DNA of 8,307 bases from Nitrosomonadales bacterium (lineage in GTDB: Bacteria > Pseudomonadota > Gammaproteobacteria > Burkholderiales > SG8-41): NCBI GenBank assembly GCA_009885185.1, contig VFLF01000678.1, positions 1 to 8,307 on the forward strand, in the 5' to 3' direction. The notes beneath the pieces are model-generated. The model did no database searches. It saw only the letters and a list, made by a program, of their open reading frames with translations, and had not been told where the DNA came from. The translations under genes and the position numbers were made by a program. Positions 1 to 6,614 of the stretch are shown here, piece after piece (within the stretch, counting starts at the first letter, position 1; each line of letters starts with the position of its first letter).

Positions 1-78
1 ATCGAGCACCTTGCGCTCGCGCCTAAGCCCATGCGCATCGAGTTCCGCAAGCTCGCTCGCCAGACTGGCGTAAGGCAA
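1..78 (-). CDS. bioF: BioF-like 8-amino-7-oxononanoate synthase, N-terminal fragment
   Basis: Only the first 26 codons are in the window; the gene continues past base 1 on the minus strand. Read from a TTG at 78-76 it gives LPYASLASELAELDAHGLRR, then ERKVLD. This resembles the N-terminal helix of BioF/AONS proteins, which have a Leu/Ala/Glu-rich segment, then G-L-x-R-x-R and a V-L-D/E stretch. BioF is the PLP enzyme that condenses pimeloyl-ACP (or -CoA) with L-alanine in biotin synthesis. Its place just behind bioB supports the call. No ATG or GTG start is visible. A second in-frame TTG lies at 102-100, three codons after the bioB stop, in the same frame as bioB. Neither TTG has a clear Shine-Dalgarno sequence. 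The match is from memory of the family on a very short fragment, so the identity is moderate and the start uncertain. Confidence 0.6.
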   Translation of the reverse strand, partial: MPYASLASELAELDAHGLRRERKVLD

Positions 79-105
79 TCTTGTACTGCTCTGAACGCTC
101 AACGC

Positions 106-1107
106 TTAAGTCTCAACTCCCATCGGCTTGATACCGAGACGCGCAAACAGCATTTGATCCTTCTCAACGTCGGGGTTACTCGTAGTCAGCAGTTTCTCAC
201 CGTAGAAAATCGAATTCGCACCAGCGAGAAAACACAGTGCCTGTATGCCTTCGGACATGCCCTGACGACCGGCGGACAGCCGCACCATAGCCTTGGGCAT
301 GCTGATGCGCGCGCACGCGATGGTGCGCACGAACTCGAACGGGTCGAGCGCCGCGGCACCGTTTAACGGTGTGCCTTCGACCTGCACCAGATTGTTGATC
401 GGCACCGACTCCGGATACGGATTCATGTTCGCGAGTTGCGCAATCAACGCCGCGCGCGTGCGCCGCGTTTCTCCCATGCCGACGATGCCGCCGCAGCATA
501 CGTGCAGCCCCGCTTCACGCACCTGATCGAGCGTATCGAGGCGGTCTTGTTGCGCGCGCGTGGTGATTATTTCACTATAGTACTCCGGTGCGGTGTCGAT
601 GTTGTGATTGTAGTAATCGAGGCCTGCAGCCTTTAACTGCTCGGCTTGGCCTTCTTTCAACATACCGAGTGTGGCACAGGTTTCCATGCCGAGCGCGCGC
701 ACTGCCTTTACCATCTCGGTGACACGCTCAAGATCGCGGGGCTTGGGGCTGCGCCATGCCGCGCCCATGCAGAACCGCGTCGCACCGTTCTCCTTGGCGA
801 GCTGCGCGGCAGCAGTTACTTCTTCGAGCGACATCAGCGCCTCGTTCTCGACACCAGTGTGGTAGCGCGCCGCCTGCGGGCAATAGCCGCAGTCTTCGGG
901 GCAGCCACCGGTTTTAATCGACAATAAAGTGGAGCGCTGCACCACGTTCGCATCGAAATGTTCGCGATGCACGCACTGCGCGCGATAAATGAGATCATTG
1001 AACGGCAGCTCGATAAGTGCAGCGATTTGATCGACTGACCAACGTTGAGCCGACCGAATGGCCATGTCGGAGTTGTAATGCGCGGCGGGGGCGGAAGTGG
1101 TGTTCAT
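106..1107 (-). CDS. bioB: Biotin synthase BioB (radical SAM)
   Basis: BioB inserts sulfur into dethiobiotin, the last step of biotin synthesis, using a radical-SAM [4Fe-4S] cluster and a sacrificial [2Fe-2S] cluster in the cytoplasm. The 333-aa product has the radical-SAM motif C69-P-E-D-C73-G-Y-C76. Three further cysteines, C113 (RFCMGAAWR), C144 (METCATLGM) and C204 (VCCGGIVG), and R276 (MVRLSAGR) have exactly the spacing of E. coli C97, C128, C188 and R260, which hold the [2Fe-2S] cluster. All ligands are therefore present and the enzyme should be active. The length is normal for the family. The ATG at 1107 has only a weak purine stretch (TGAGAA) upstream. An internal ATG at 1065 has no better site and would trim a variable N-terminal tail, so the longer start is kept. 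A 148-nt gap separates it from the upstream Bug gene, so bioB may have its own promoter, but I could not identify convincing -10/-35 boxes there. Confidence 0.97.
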   Translation of the reverse strand: MNTTSAPAAHYNSDMAIRSAQRWSVDQIAALIELPFNDLIYRAQCVHREHFDANVVQRSTLLSIKTGGCPEDCGYCPQAARYHTGVENEALMSLEEVTAAAQLAKENGATRFCMGAAWRSPKPRDLERVTEMVKAVRALGMETCATLGMLKEGQAEQLKAAGLDYYNHNIDTAPEYYSEIITTRAQQDRLDTLDQVREAGLHVCCGGIVGMGETRRTRAALIAQLANMNPYPESVPINNLVQVEGTPLNGAAALDPFEFVRTIACARISMPKAMVRLSAGRQGMSEGIQALCFLAGANSIFYGEKLLTTSNPDVEKDQMLFARLGIKPMGVET

Positions 1108-1255
1108 GAGCTTGAATTCTCAGTGATAAGTGGAAAAACGTAATGTTCTTAGAGTTGAAAATGTCTGCGATGAACAGATGTAGAACGAATCTTGGCAGTT
1201 CGCTTCTTCGAGCGTTCGCACGGCAGGTTGTGGGACGTTTAGAAAATCCACTTCA

Positions 1256-2257
1256 TTACTCAGGCTTGATAGCCGCTTCGCGTATCACTTTGCCCCATAT
1301 TTCCGTTTCGGCACGAACAAACTTACTAAACTCCGCGTTGTTCATTGACGCAGGCTCGGAGCCCGAAGCAAGCAGGCGCTGCCTGGTGTCCGGCGCCGCG
1401 AGTGCCCGGTTGATGTCAGCGTTGATGCGCGCTGGAACTGTCTGCGGCACACGCGCCGGGGCAAAGATACCGGCCCATCCGACGACAACGTAATCCGGAT
1501 AACCGGATTCCACTACTGTCGGAATATCCGGCACGGCAAGTGATCGTTTAGCGCTGGTCACTGCGAGTGCCCTGAGCTTTCCGCTGCGCGCGTGCGGCAG
1601 CGCTGTAAGCGTGCTAGTGATCATGAACGCTGCCTGACCGCCGATTGTATCCGTCAATGCGGGCGCCGTTCCCTTGTAGGGAATGGACGTTACCTGTACA
1701 CCCGCTTGCAACCTCAGCAACTCAAGCGCGAGGTGGCCGAGTGTGCCTATACCAGCATGCGCATAGTTGAGCCCTCCAGGCCTGCTTTTGGCCAAGGCGA
1801 CGAACTCGCCGAAACCTTTCGCTGGAATGGAGGGGTGAACAACTACAAGACTGGGCGTCTGGGCGACAAGCGCGACAGGCACGAAGTCCTGATGAGGCGC
1901 ATATGGCAACTTTGCGTAAAGACTCTCGTTAATCGCGTGCGTGGCAATCGTCCCCATGACGAGCGTATATCCATCAGGCGCTGCGCGAGCCGCGAGCTCC
2001 GTACCGATGTTGCCACCCGCACCAGGCCGGTTGTCCACAATGACCTGCTGTCCCCAGTACTCGCTGAGCTTGACGCTGATGGCACGTGACAGCACGTCGG
2101 TAGGCCCCCCGGGCGGGAAAGGCGCAATAAGGCGTACAGGGCGGGTGGGATAATCGCGCGCTTTAGCGAAAGCAGACACCGGAACGAATATACCCAGCCC
2201 GAGCAGCATTGCGGAAAGCTGCCCGCGCCACACCGCCGCAATCTGGCGTGGCGTCAT
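1256..2257 (-). CDS. Bug/TctC-family periplasmic solute-binding protein (intact copy)
   Basis: Tripartite-tricarboxylate-transporter receptor family (Bug) proteins capture small carboxylates or related solutes in the periplasm. The 333-aa product has a signal peptide (hydrophobic residues about 14-29, likely cleavage near AFA-KA at 31/32). The family hallmarks follow: YPTRPVRLIAPFPPGGPTD (36-54), VDNRPGAGGNIG (74-85), a PDGYTL segment (94-99), and a C-terminal helix FVRAETEIWGKVI. The open frame extends upstream to 2407, but that part reads as low-quality sequence inside the dioxygenase gene. The ATG at 2257 gives the signal peptide directly and overlaps the dioxygenase stop as ATGA (2257-2254), indicating translational coupling. 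No TctA/TctB membrane subunits lie in the window, as is usual for orphan Bug proteins. The ligand cannot be read from sequence; co-translation with the dioxygenase suggests it binds that enzyme's substrate or a relative of it. Confidence 0.93.
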   Translation of the reverse strand: MTPRQIAAVWRGQLSAMLLGLGIFVPVSAFAKARDYPTRPVRLIAPFPPGGPTDVLSRAISVKLSEYWGQQVIVDNRPGAGGNIGTELAARAAPDGYTLVMGTIATHAINESLYAKLPYAPHQDFVPVALVAQTPSLVVVHPSIPAKGFGEFVALAKSRPGGLNYAHAGIGTLGHLALELLRLQAGVQVTSIPYKGTAPALTDTIGGQAAFMITSTLTALPHARSGKLRALAVTSAKRSLAVPDIPTVVESGYPDYVVVGWAGIFAPARVPQTVPARINADINRALAAPDTRQRLLASGSEPASMNNAEFSKFVRAETEIWGKVIREAAIKPE

Positions 2258-3306
2258 GACAGTGCAGCCCGAGTCTGCCCGCTCGCCGGCGGCACGCCCA
2301 TTCCGACGCCGTTTCCATACCGGTCGGCAAACTCTGGTGCAAGCTTGCGATGCCCATGATTGAGCCATAGCCGCAGCATGTGACGCTTGCGCTCCGGCTC
2401 GGGCCATTCCTGGTAAGCGGTGCGCGAGTGCAGCACCATGTGGTTATTGCAGAATTGCATGTCGCCAGGCTCGAGCGTCATTTCGAGTCGAATATCCTCG
2501 TGCTGTGCGGTCAGATTCAAAAACTCCATCGCCGCAGTCTCTTGGTCGGTGAACGTCAAGCCGGCTTTGCGCGCTGCGGTAACGATCGCCGTGTAGACGT
2601 AGCGGCACGAGAGCCGGCCTTCGTAGTAGCTGTAAACCGGAATGCGATGCGGAGTGAGCGGCGAAACGCCCGGGAGCTGCTCGCCGCGCAAGTCGTAGTG
2701 AAAGCCTTTACACAATACATCCAGGAATTCCGGATGTTTCAGCAGCACCTCGTTGTACAGTGTCATGGCGCTCGCGAGGCGGGATACACCACCGGACTTC
2801 GCTTTGCGAAAACAGAGCAAGCCAACGATGTCGCAATTGTCGTTGTGAAAAAACAACTCGGCGCTGGTCTGATATCCGCGGACGTTCTTGTCCATGTATT
2901 GCAGGCCTTCGATCGCACGTACGTGCCCCAGCAAATCGCCCTTGGCGTTTTGCGATATCGGATACCCCAAATGCGTCCCGATACCCCAGAAAATGCGCGC
3001 AATATCATCATCGTCATACTTGCTGAACGGCAAACCCCGGATAATGACGAAGCCACGTCCGTTTTCCAGCTCGTTCGATATATCGGTTAGATCGTTCGTC
3101 AGAACCGGCAGCGGGAAATGGTCACGTCGAAGTTCGGTGAGCGGAACCGACCCCTCGTGCAATCGCGCCAGAGTCGCATCGATGTCAGCGATGGCCGCAG
3201 CCGATAGCGTATATATCCACTTCTGATTCTTCGTCAGCTCGCAGCCTTTCCAGGCGCTACGATCGGTGACGGGGTTACGCAGTATCTCGCGCGATGCAGA
3301 TTCCAT
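2254..3306 (-). CDS. TauD/TfdA-family Fe(II)/2-oxoglutarate-dependent dioxygenase
   Basis: Enzymes of this family couple 2-oxoglutarate decarboxylation to substrate hydroxylation at a non-haem iron in the cytoplasm. The product is 350 aa. The iron triad is visible as H154-N-D156 (in LFFHNDNCD) and distal H293 (NNHMVLHSRTAY), followed by Arg residues R308 and R312 (RHMLRLW) where the family binds 2-oxoglutarate and substrate acid groups. The fold runs from GRGFVIIRGLPF (about 83-94) to that C-terminal block. The protein belongs to the longer TauD-like subgroup (HSRTAY..PEPERKRHMLRLW), not to classical taurine dioxygenase, so the substrate is open. The frame could begin at 3339, but the ATG at 3306 has a strong AAGGAGGG site 6 nt upstream, so that start is chosen. 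The stop overlaps the Bug gene start by 4 nt. The product is not closely similar to the plus-strand dioxygenase at 7412 outside the core motifs. Confidence 0.93.
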   Translation of the reverse strand: MESASREILRNPVTDRSAWKGCELTKNQKWIYTLSAAAIADIDATLARLHEGSVPLTELRRDHFPLPVLTNDLTDISNELENGRGFVIIRGLPFSKYDDDDIARIFWGIGTHLGYPISQNAKGDLLGHVRAIEGLQYMDKNVRGYQTSAELFFHNDNCDIVGLLCFRKAKSGGVSRLASAMTLYNEVLLKHPEFLDVLCKGFHYDLRGEQLPGVSPLTPHRIPVYSYYEGRLSCRYVYTAIVTAARKAGLTFTDQETAAMEFLNLTAQHEDIRLEMTLEPGDMQFCNNHMVLHSRTAYQEWPEPERKRHMLRLWLNHGHRKLAPEFADRYGNGVGMGVPPASGQTRAALS

Positions 3307-3312
3307 GACTGA

Positions 3313-3320
3313 CCCTCCTT
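3313..3320 (-). promoter_or_regulatory. Strong Shine-Dalgarno of the minus-strand dioxygenase
   Basis: On the minus strand this reads AAGGAGGG, 6 nt before the ATG at 3306. It fixes that codon as the start over the upstream ATG at 3339, which has no comparable site, and predicts efficient translation of the dioxygenase and of the coupled Bug gene. Confidence 0.8.
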
Positions 3321-3371
3321 CTGAAAATTGAGTGCACAATGAAAACTTGGCGCTTGTCCGATGTTGAGCGC

Positions 3372-3389
3372 GTTATAGAATGAATTCTA
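3372..3389 (-). promoter_or_regulatory. Candidate -10 box overlapping a 14-bp palindrome upstream of the dioxygenase
   Basis: The plus-strand sequence TAGAATGAATTCTA (3376-3389) is an inverted repeat of TAGAAT/ATTCTA with a 2-nt centre. On the minus strand its edge forms TATAAC (3377-3372), one mismatch from a sigma-70 -10 box, about 65 nt before the dioxygenase start. No good -35 lies 16-18 nt upstream (TTCTGG at 17 nt is poor), which would fit an activated promoter. The block GTTATAGAAT here resembles ATTATAGATT at 7345-7354 in the regulator's promoter. That could be a shared operator or only a shared -10 box. No experimental evidence is available. Confidence 0.35.
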
Positions 3390-3463
3390 ACAAACCAGAA
3401 TCGGGACGCTGCTGAACCTTCCCCTAGTAACATGTCCGACGTCAGGCTGAGGTAATAGACCTT

Positions 3464-3532
3464 TCACTCGTTGGTTACGCCGATCGCCTTGATGAGCTCC
3501 GGAAATTTGCCCAGGTTGGTGCGCACGAGTCT
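3464..3532 (-). pseudogene. Detached in-frame C-terminal tail of the Bug gene, beyond a premature TAG
   Basis: Reading on in the same frame after the TAG at 3535-3533 gives 22 sense codons (RLVRTNLGKFPELIK and so on, ending ...VTNE) and then a natural TGA at 3466-3464. The tail aligns without gaps, residue by residue, with the last helix of the intact Bug protein encoded at 1256-2257 (LVRTNLGKFPELI against FVRAETEIWGKVI). Both proteins then finish at the same point. This is the normal C-terminus of the family, cut off by one stop codon. With it, the protein would have about 320 residues plus one unknown residue, a usual family length. Confidence 0.8.
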
Positions 3533-4429
3533 CTAGCTGATCTGGCGGCCGATCCATGGTTCCAGCCCCTGATTTAACATGCTCCTGGCGATACCGGGCT
3601 CTTTCAATATCCTGTTTATCGTCGTATTGAAGTCTGCGACGAGGTCACGTTTCAGGCCCGCGGGTCCGAACAGTGAAATCCATGGGTTCATTTCATACCC
3701 GGGCAGTCCCGACTCGGCGATCGCAGGGATATTCGGCGCGCTCGCGACACGCTTAGCCGTAGTCACGCCGAGCGCACGAACACGTCCGGCGGTAATGTGT
3801 GGCAACGCGTTGGGTAATGTCGCGATCGAGGCCTGCGTTTCTCCCGCGAGTAGCGAAGTGAATGCAGGTGGTCCTCCGCGGAAAGCTACATGCGTGAGAT
3901 CGATGTTGGCGGTTGTCGCAAATAGCCTCATAGCGGGATGCGGTGAGCTGCCATTGCCAGAAGAGGCGTAGTTGATCTGGCCGGGTCGGCTTCTCGCCAG
4001 CGCAGTGAATTCACGCGTCGATTTGACCGGCAGGGAAGAGGGCACCACCAGCACTGCAGGCTGCGCAAAAAGGAAAGTGATTGGTGTGAAGTCTTCGATC
4101 GTGCGGTAGGGGAGGTTTTTGTAGGTCGTCGCATTGGCGACGTGAGTCGCCGAATGCACCATCAGGGTATGGCCGTCGGCCGGTGTTTTCGCACTGAACT
4201 CGGCGCCGATCGTGCCGGCGGCCCCTGCGCGGTTGTCCACAACGAAGCTTCCGTTGAGTACGATCGCGAGGCGCTGAGTGACGATGTGAACCGTCGTGTC
4301 GATGGAGCCGCCGGCAGACCAAGGCACGATCACACGCACGGGACGCGTAGGGTAATTCTGCGCGAAAGCCGAGGTGGCGCACGCCGCAAACGCTAGAGCA
4401 GCGAGCCCGGGTGACACTGTTCTTATCAT
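3533..4429 (-). CDS. Bug/TctC-family periplasmic binding protein, truncated by a premature TAG
   Basis: The 298-aa product has a signal peptide (about residues 1-23, ending TSAFA-Q) and the Bug hallmarks YPTRPVRVIVPWSAGGSID (26-44), VDNRAGAAGTIGAEF (64-78), a PADGHTL segment (83-89) and LEPW near the end. It stops at RQIS. The expected last helix lies immediately downstream in the same frame (see 3464-3532), so the gene is about 23 residues short because of a single TAG. The upstream frame runs to 4693, but the ATG at 4429 begins the signal peptide and has AGGAG 10 nt before it. It is a paralogue of the Bug gene at 1256-2257, about as divergent as typical family members. It may be a recent pseudogene, a functional truncated protein, a readthrough gene or a sequencing error. 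A Bug fold lacking its C-terminal helix may be unstable. Confidence 0.85.
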   Translation of the reverse strand: MIRTVSPGLAALAFAACATSAFAQNYPTRPVRVIVPWSAGGSIDTTVHIVTQRLAIVLNGSFVVDNRAGAAGTIGAEFSAKTPADGHTLMVHSATHVANATTYKNLPYRTIEDFTPITFLFAQPAVLVVPSSLPVKSTREFTALARSRPGQINYASSGNGSSPHPAMRLFATTANIDLTHVAFRGGPPAFTSLLAGETQASIATLPNALPHITAGRVRALGVTTAKRVASAPNIPAIAESGLPGYEMNPWISLFGPAGLKRDLVADFNTTINRILKEPGIARSMLNQGLEPWIGRQIS

Positions 4430-4728
4430 GTCGAGTGCTCTCCTGAATGTAACGCAGTGGAGTCTAAGCGCGATGCGGAGGAAAACGCGTAATTCTGGAA
4501 GTGTCCGCAGACGAAACCGGCAGTGTGATTGAAGTGCGATTCGCCTCCTCCAGATATTTGCCTCAGTCGGTAACTTTAGAAGCGGGGCATTCCCAGGTCC
4601 GTTTCGAGGTAACTGGAGCATCGACGCAAGCAGATTTAAGATGTGTCCAAGGCTCAGCCCGAGGAAAGAGGGGGGATTCGAGCATAAATGCATGTGATTC
4701 GTTTACGTAAATTTCATATGACGACTGC
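4430..4728. other. 299-nt intergenic stretch with no convincing gene
   Basis: This gap lies between the cytochrome stop and the Bug start, both on the minus strand. It holds the Bug ribosome site (AGGAG, minus strand, 4444-4440), a perfect 10-bp palindrome TTTACGTAAA (4702-4711) and a tight GCATAAATGC inverted repeat at 4682-4691, all just beyond the cytochrome stop. None has a GC-rich stem plus T-run, so no rho-independent terminator is claimed. The small open frames crossing it have no recognisable domain and no good ribosome site. The gap suggests the Bug-dioxygenase-Bug genes may have a promoter separate from the soxC operon, but I could not identify one. Confidence 0.5.
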
Positions 4729-5283
4729 TTACTTGCAGTTCGCTCGGCACGGGACATTCGCAACGTCTGGCCTTGTGTCGCTCACGAAACCCGCGCGATT
4801 CGGCATCTGTACTTTGGGCAGCGTCGTGGCATCCATCATCGCGTCAGCAGCCACGATGCCGTTCAGGTGGAGCAGGTAAGCCGTAACCGCATAGACCTGA
4901 TCCGGCGTCATCGATTGCGGAGCCGTATACGGCATTGCACGGTAAATATAGTCGTAGATCGTCGGCGCGTACGGCCAGAAGCTGCCGATGGTCTTGATCG
5001 GACGGTCCGTGTTGAGTGTGCCCTTGCCGCCGACGAGTCGGTCCGCCGGCTTGCCTTCACCTTTCGCGCCGTGGCATGCCGCGCACATCGAGTCGAACAC
5101 TGATTTCCCCTGCGACACGCTCCCGCTGCCTTTCGGCAACCCTCTGCCGTCCGGCGCGACGTCGATGTTCCATCCCGCGACTTCACGCGGAGTGGCTAGT
5201 TTGCCCAGGCCGTAACTCTGCGCATGGCAAGCGCCCGCGAGGAGAGCCACCGACAGTCCGAGCATGAGCTTATGCATGAACAT
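4729..5283 (-). CDS. Periplasmic monohaem cytochrome c, SoxD/SorB-like electron acceptor of the molybdoenzyme
   Basis: This 184-aa product should accept electrons from the molybdopterin subunit encoded just upstream and pass them to the respiratory chain. It has a Sec signal peptide (about residues 1-21, GACHA-Q) and one haem-binding motif C67-A-A-C70-H71. M117 (RAMPYTAPQSM) and M160 (KVQMPNRAGF) are candidate axial methionines. The block DQVYAVTAYLLHLNGIV (128-144) followed by the MPNRAGF segment is typical of the cytochrome domain paired with SoxC-type enzymes. The C-terminus carries C179-x3-C183, possibly a disulfide. It is much shorter than the dihaem SoxD of Paracoccus. The start at 5283 has GGAGG 6 nt upstream; a second in-frame ATG at 5277 is possible. 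It overlaps the soxC stop by 14 nt, so the two are surely co-transcribed and probably translationally coupled. Confidence 0.92.
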   Translation of the reverse strand: MFMHKLMLGLSVALLAGACHAQSYGLGKLATPREVAGWNIDVAPDGRGLPKGSGSVSQGKSVFDSMCAACHGAKGEGKPADRLVGGKGTLNTDRPIKTIGSFWPYAPTIYDYIYRAMPYTAPQSMTPDQVYAVTAYLLHLNGIVAADAMMDATTLPKVQMPNRAGFVSDTRPDVANVPCRANCK

Positions 5284-6562
5284 TGGTCACCTCCCCGCCT
5301 GCTGCGACCTTCCAGCTTTGGATCGCGTTGTAGTGGTACACCGAGTTGTAGCCGCGCTGAGCAATGAGCTGCTCACGTGTGGGCTGGACATAACCGCTTT
5401 CGTCCATAACGCGGCTCTGGAGAATCGCATCGCCGCCGTTCCAGTTCCACGGCAAGCGGAAGCGGGTGACGGCGCGATGCAGCACGGGCTCCTGCAATTG
5501 CGCCTCGCTCCACCTCCGTCCGCCGTCGACCGACACATCTACGCGCCTGATGCGGCCTCGGCCCGACCACGCGATACCGGAGATCTCGTAGAAGCCGCGT
5601 CCCTTAAGCCTGTGATCGGGCGCGGGATAGGTGATCACCGATTTCGCTTCCATCATGAATGTAAACTGGCGCGCGGTGCCGTCGACGAGCGGGTCGGTGT
5701 ACTTCGATGTCTCTTCGCGCGTCATGAAAGGCTCGCTGTCCACCTTGAGTCGGCGTAGCCATTTCACGCTCATGTTGCCTTCGAAACCAGGCAGAAAAAG
5801 TCGCAGCGGATAACCCTGCTGGGGGCGCAGCATCTCGCCATTCTGGCTGTAGACGAGCATGGCGTCCTCAAGGCACTTGTCCATCGGGACGCTGCGCGTC
5901 ATCGCGGCAGCGTCAGCGCCTTCGGCCAGCACCCATTTCGCCTGCGGTTCCAGTCCTACCTCTTCGAGCAACGTCGAAAGCATGACACCGGTCCACTCGC
6001 AGCACGACACCAGCCCATGCGTGATCTGAACGCTCTTCCCGAAAGGCGCGCGCCATTCGCGCGAGCTGTTGCCGGAGCATTCGAGGAAATGGATGCGTGA
6101 CACAGAGGGGAAGCGGACAAGGTCGTCCATCGAAAAGATCATCGGCCGGCTCACGAGGCCGTGAATCATCAATCGGTGCTGCGCCGGATCAATGTCCGGA
6201 ATACCTGCGTGGGAGCGCTCGAAGACGAGCCCATTGGGCGTGATCATGCCGCGCAGATCCTGCAGCGGCGATTGGAGCGAGCCTGCACCCGGCATGACCT
6301 GGTCGCCGCGTCCGCTGCGCATCACGTGTTTTTCGAAAGCGGAAGGCAGGCCGTACGGGTTCCACGTGAGCGGATGCCCCTCGCGCTTCATCCACTGCGG
6401 AACGTTGGGCGGCAGATTGTCGCCGGATTGCGCGGCAGCGCCGTTCGCCGTAAGGACACCTCCCGCCAATGCGGCGGTTTTGCCCAGGAATGAACGTCGT
6501 GTGCGAGACGGTTCCACGGGCTGTGGCAACGTCGTGTGATTTTTACTGGTCCCGTTGTGCAT
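5270..6562 (-). CDS. soxC: SoxC-like sulfite/sulfane dehydrogenase, molybdopterin subunit (Tat-exported)
   Basis: Member of the sulfite oxidase family, which uses a molybdenum cofactor to oxidise sulfite or enzyme-bound sulfane sulfur in the periplasm, with a cytochrome c as acceptor. The 430-aa product has a Tat signal (S-R-T-R22-R23-S-F-L-G-K, then a hydrophobic stretch to GAAA-Q at 44/45). The SoxC-type N-terminal block LPPNVPQWMKREGHPLTW lies at 50-67 with GLPSAFEKHV following. The molybdopterin domain contains C162 in SRIHFLECSGN, the expected Mo-ligand cysteine, and HGLVSCCEWTGV (182-193). A C-terminal dimerisation domain follows (VDVSVDGGRRWSEA, 341-354). The start at 6562 has AGGAGG 8 nt upstream. 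A weak promoter-like pair (TGGACT, 18 nt, CATAAT, minus strand) straddles the end of the regulator gene. No soxXYZAB genes are in view, so the substrate could be free sulfite rather than SoxY-bound sulfur. Confidence 0.93.
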   Translation of the reverse strand: MHNGTSKNHTTLPQPVEPSRTRRSFLGKTAALAGGVLTANGAAAQSGDNLPPNVPQWMKREGHPLTWNPYGLPSAFEKHVMRSGRGDQVMPGAGSLQSPLQDLRGMITPNGLVFERSHAGIPDIDPAQHRLMIHGLVSRPMIFSMDDLVRFPSVSRIHFLECSGNSSREWRAPFGKSVQITHGLVSCCEWTGVMLSTLLEEVGLEPQAKWVLAEGADAAAMTRSVPMDKCLEDAMLVYSQNGEMLRPQQGYPLRLFLPGFEGNMSVKWLRRLKVDSEPFMTREETSKYTDPLVDGTARQFTFMMEAKSVITYPAPDHRLKGRGFYEISGIAWSGRGRIRRVDVSVDGGRRWSEAQLQEPVLHRAVTRFRLPWNWNGGDAILQSRVMDESGYVQPTREQLIAQRGYNSVYHYNAIQSWKVAAGGEVTNVHA

Positions 6563-6570
6563 CGTTTTCC

Positions 6571-6576
6571 CCTCCT
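6571..6576 (-). promoter_or_regulatory. Shine-Dalgarno of soxC
   Basis: The minus strand reads AGGAGG, followed by GGAAAACG and the ATG at 6562, which is an 8-nt spacing. This supports the chosen soxC start ahead of the Tat signal. Confidence 0.75.
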
Positions 6577-6614
6577 GTCAATCGTGCTCAATATTATGAC
6601 TTCGCCCGAGCGAT

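Noticed and set aside
1190..1225. Possible hairpin between the intact Bug gene and bioB
   Set aside because: The best stem is only about 4 bp (CGCT/AGCG) with no following T-run, too weak to call a terminator.
2380..3090. 236-codon open frame on the plus strand
   Set aside because: It is antisense to the minus-strand TauD-like dioxygenase, with no domain and no ribosome site. The minus-strand reading carries the catalytic motifs.
1256..4429. The two Bug genes as a recent tandem duplication or DNA repeat
   Set aside because: They share family motifs, but their nucleotide sequences and most residues differ widely. They look like ordinary old paralogues.
4430..4693. 88-codon upstream extension of the truncated Bug gene
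   Set aside because: The extension shows no family similarity. The ATG at 4429 begins a standard signal peptide and has an AGGAG site.
4501..4710. 69-codon plus-strand open frame in the 299-nt gap
   Set aside because: No recognisable domain and no convincing ribosome site. Its length is within chance for this base composition.
4682..4711. Inverted repeats after the cytochrome gene as a terminator
   Set aside because: GCATAAATGC and TTTACGTAAA are short and AT-rich, and no T-run follows on the minus strand, so they do not look like a rho-independent terminator.
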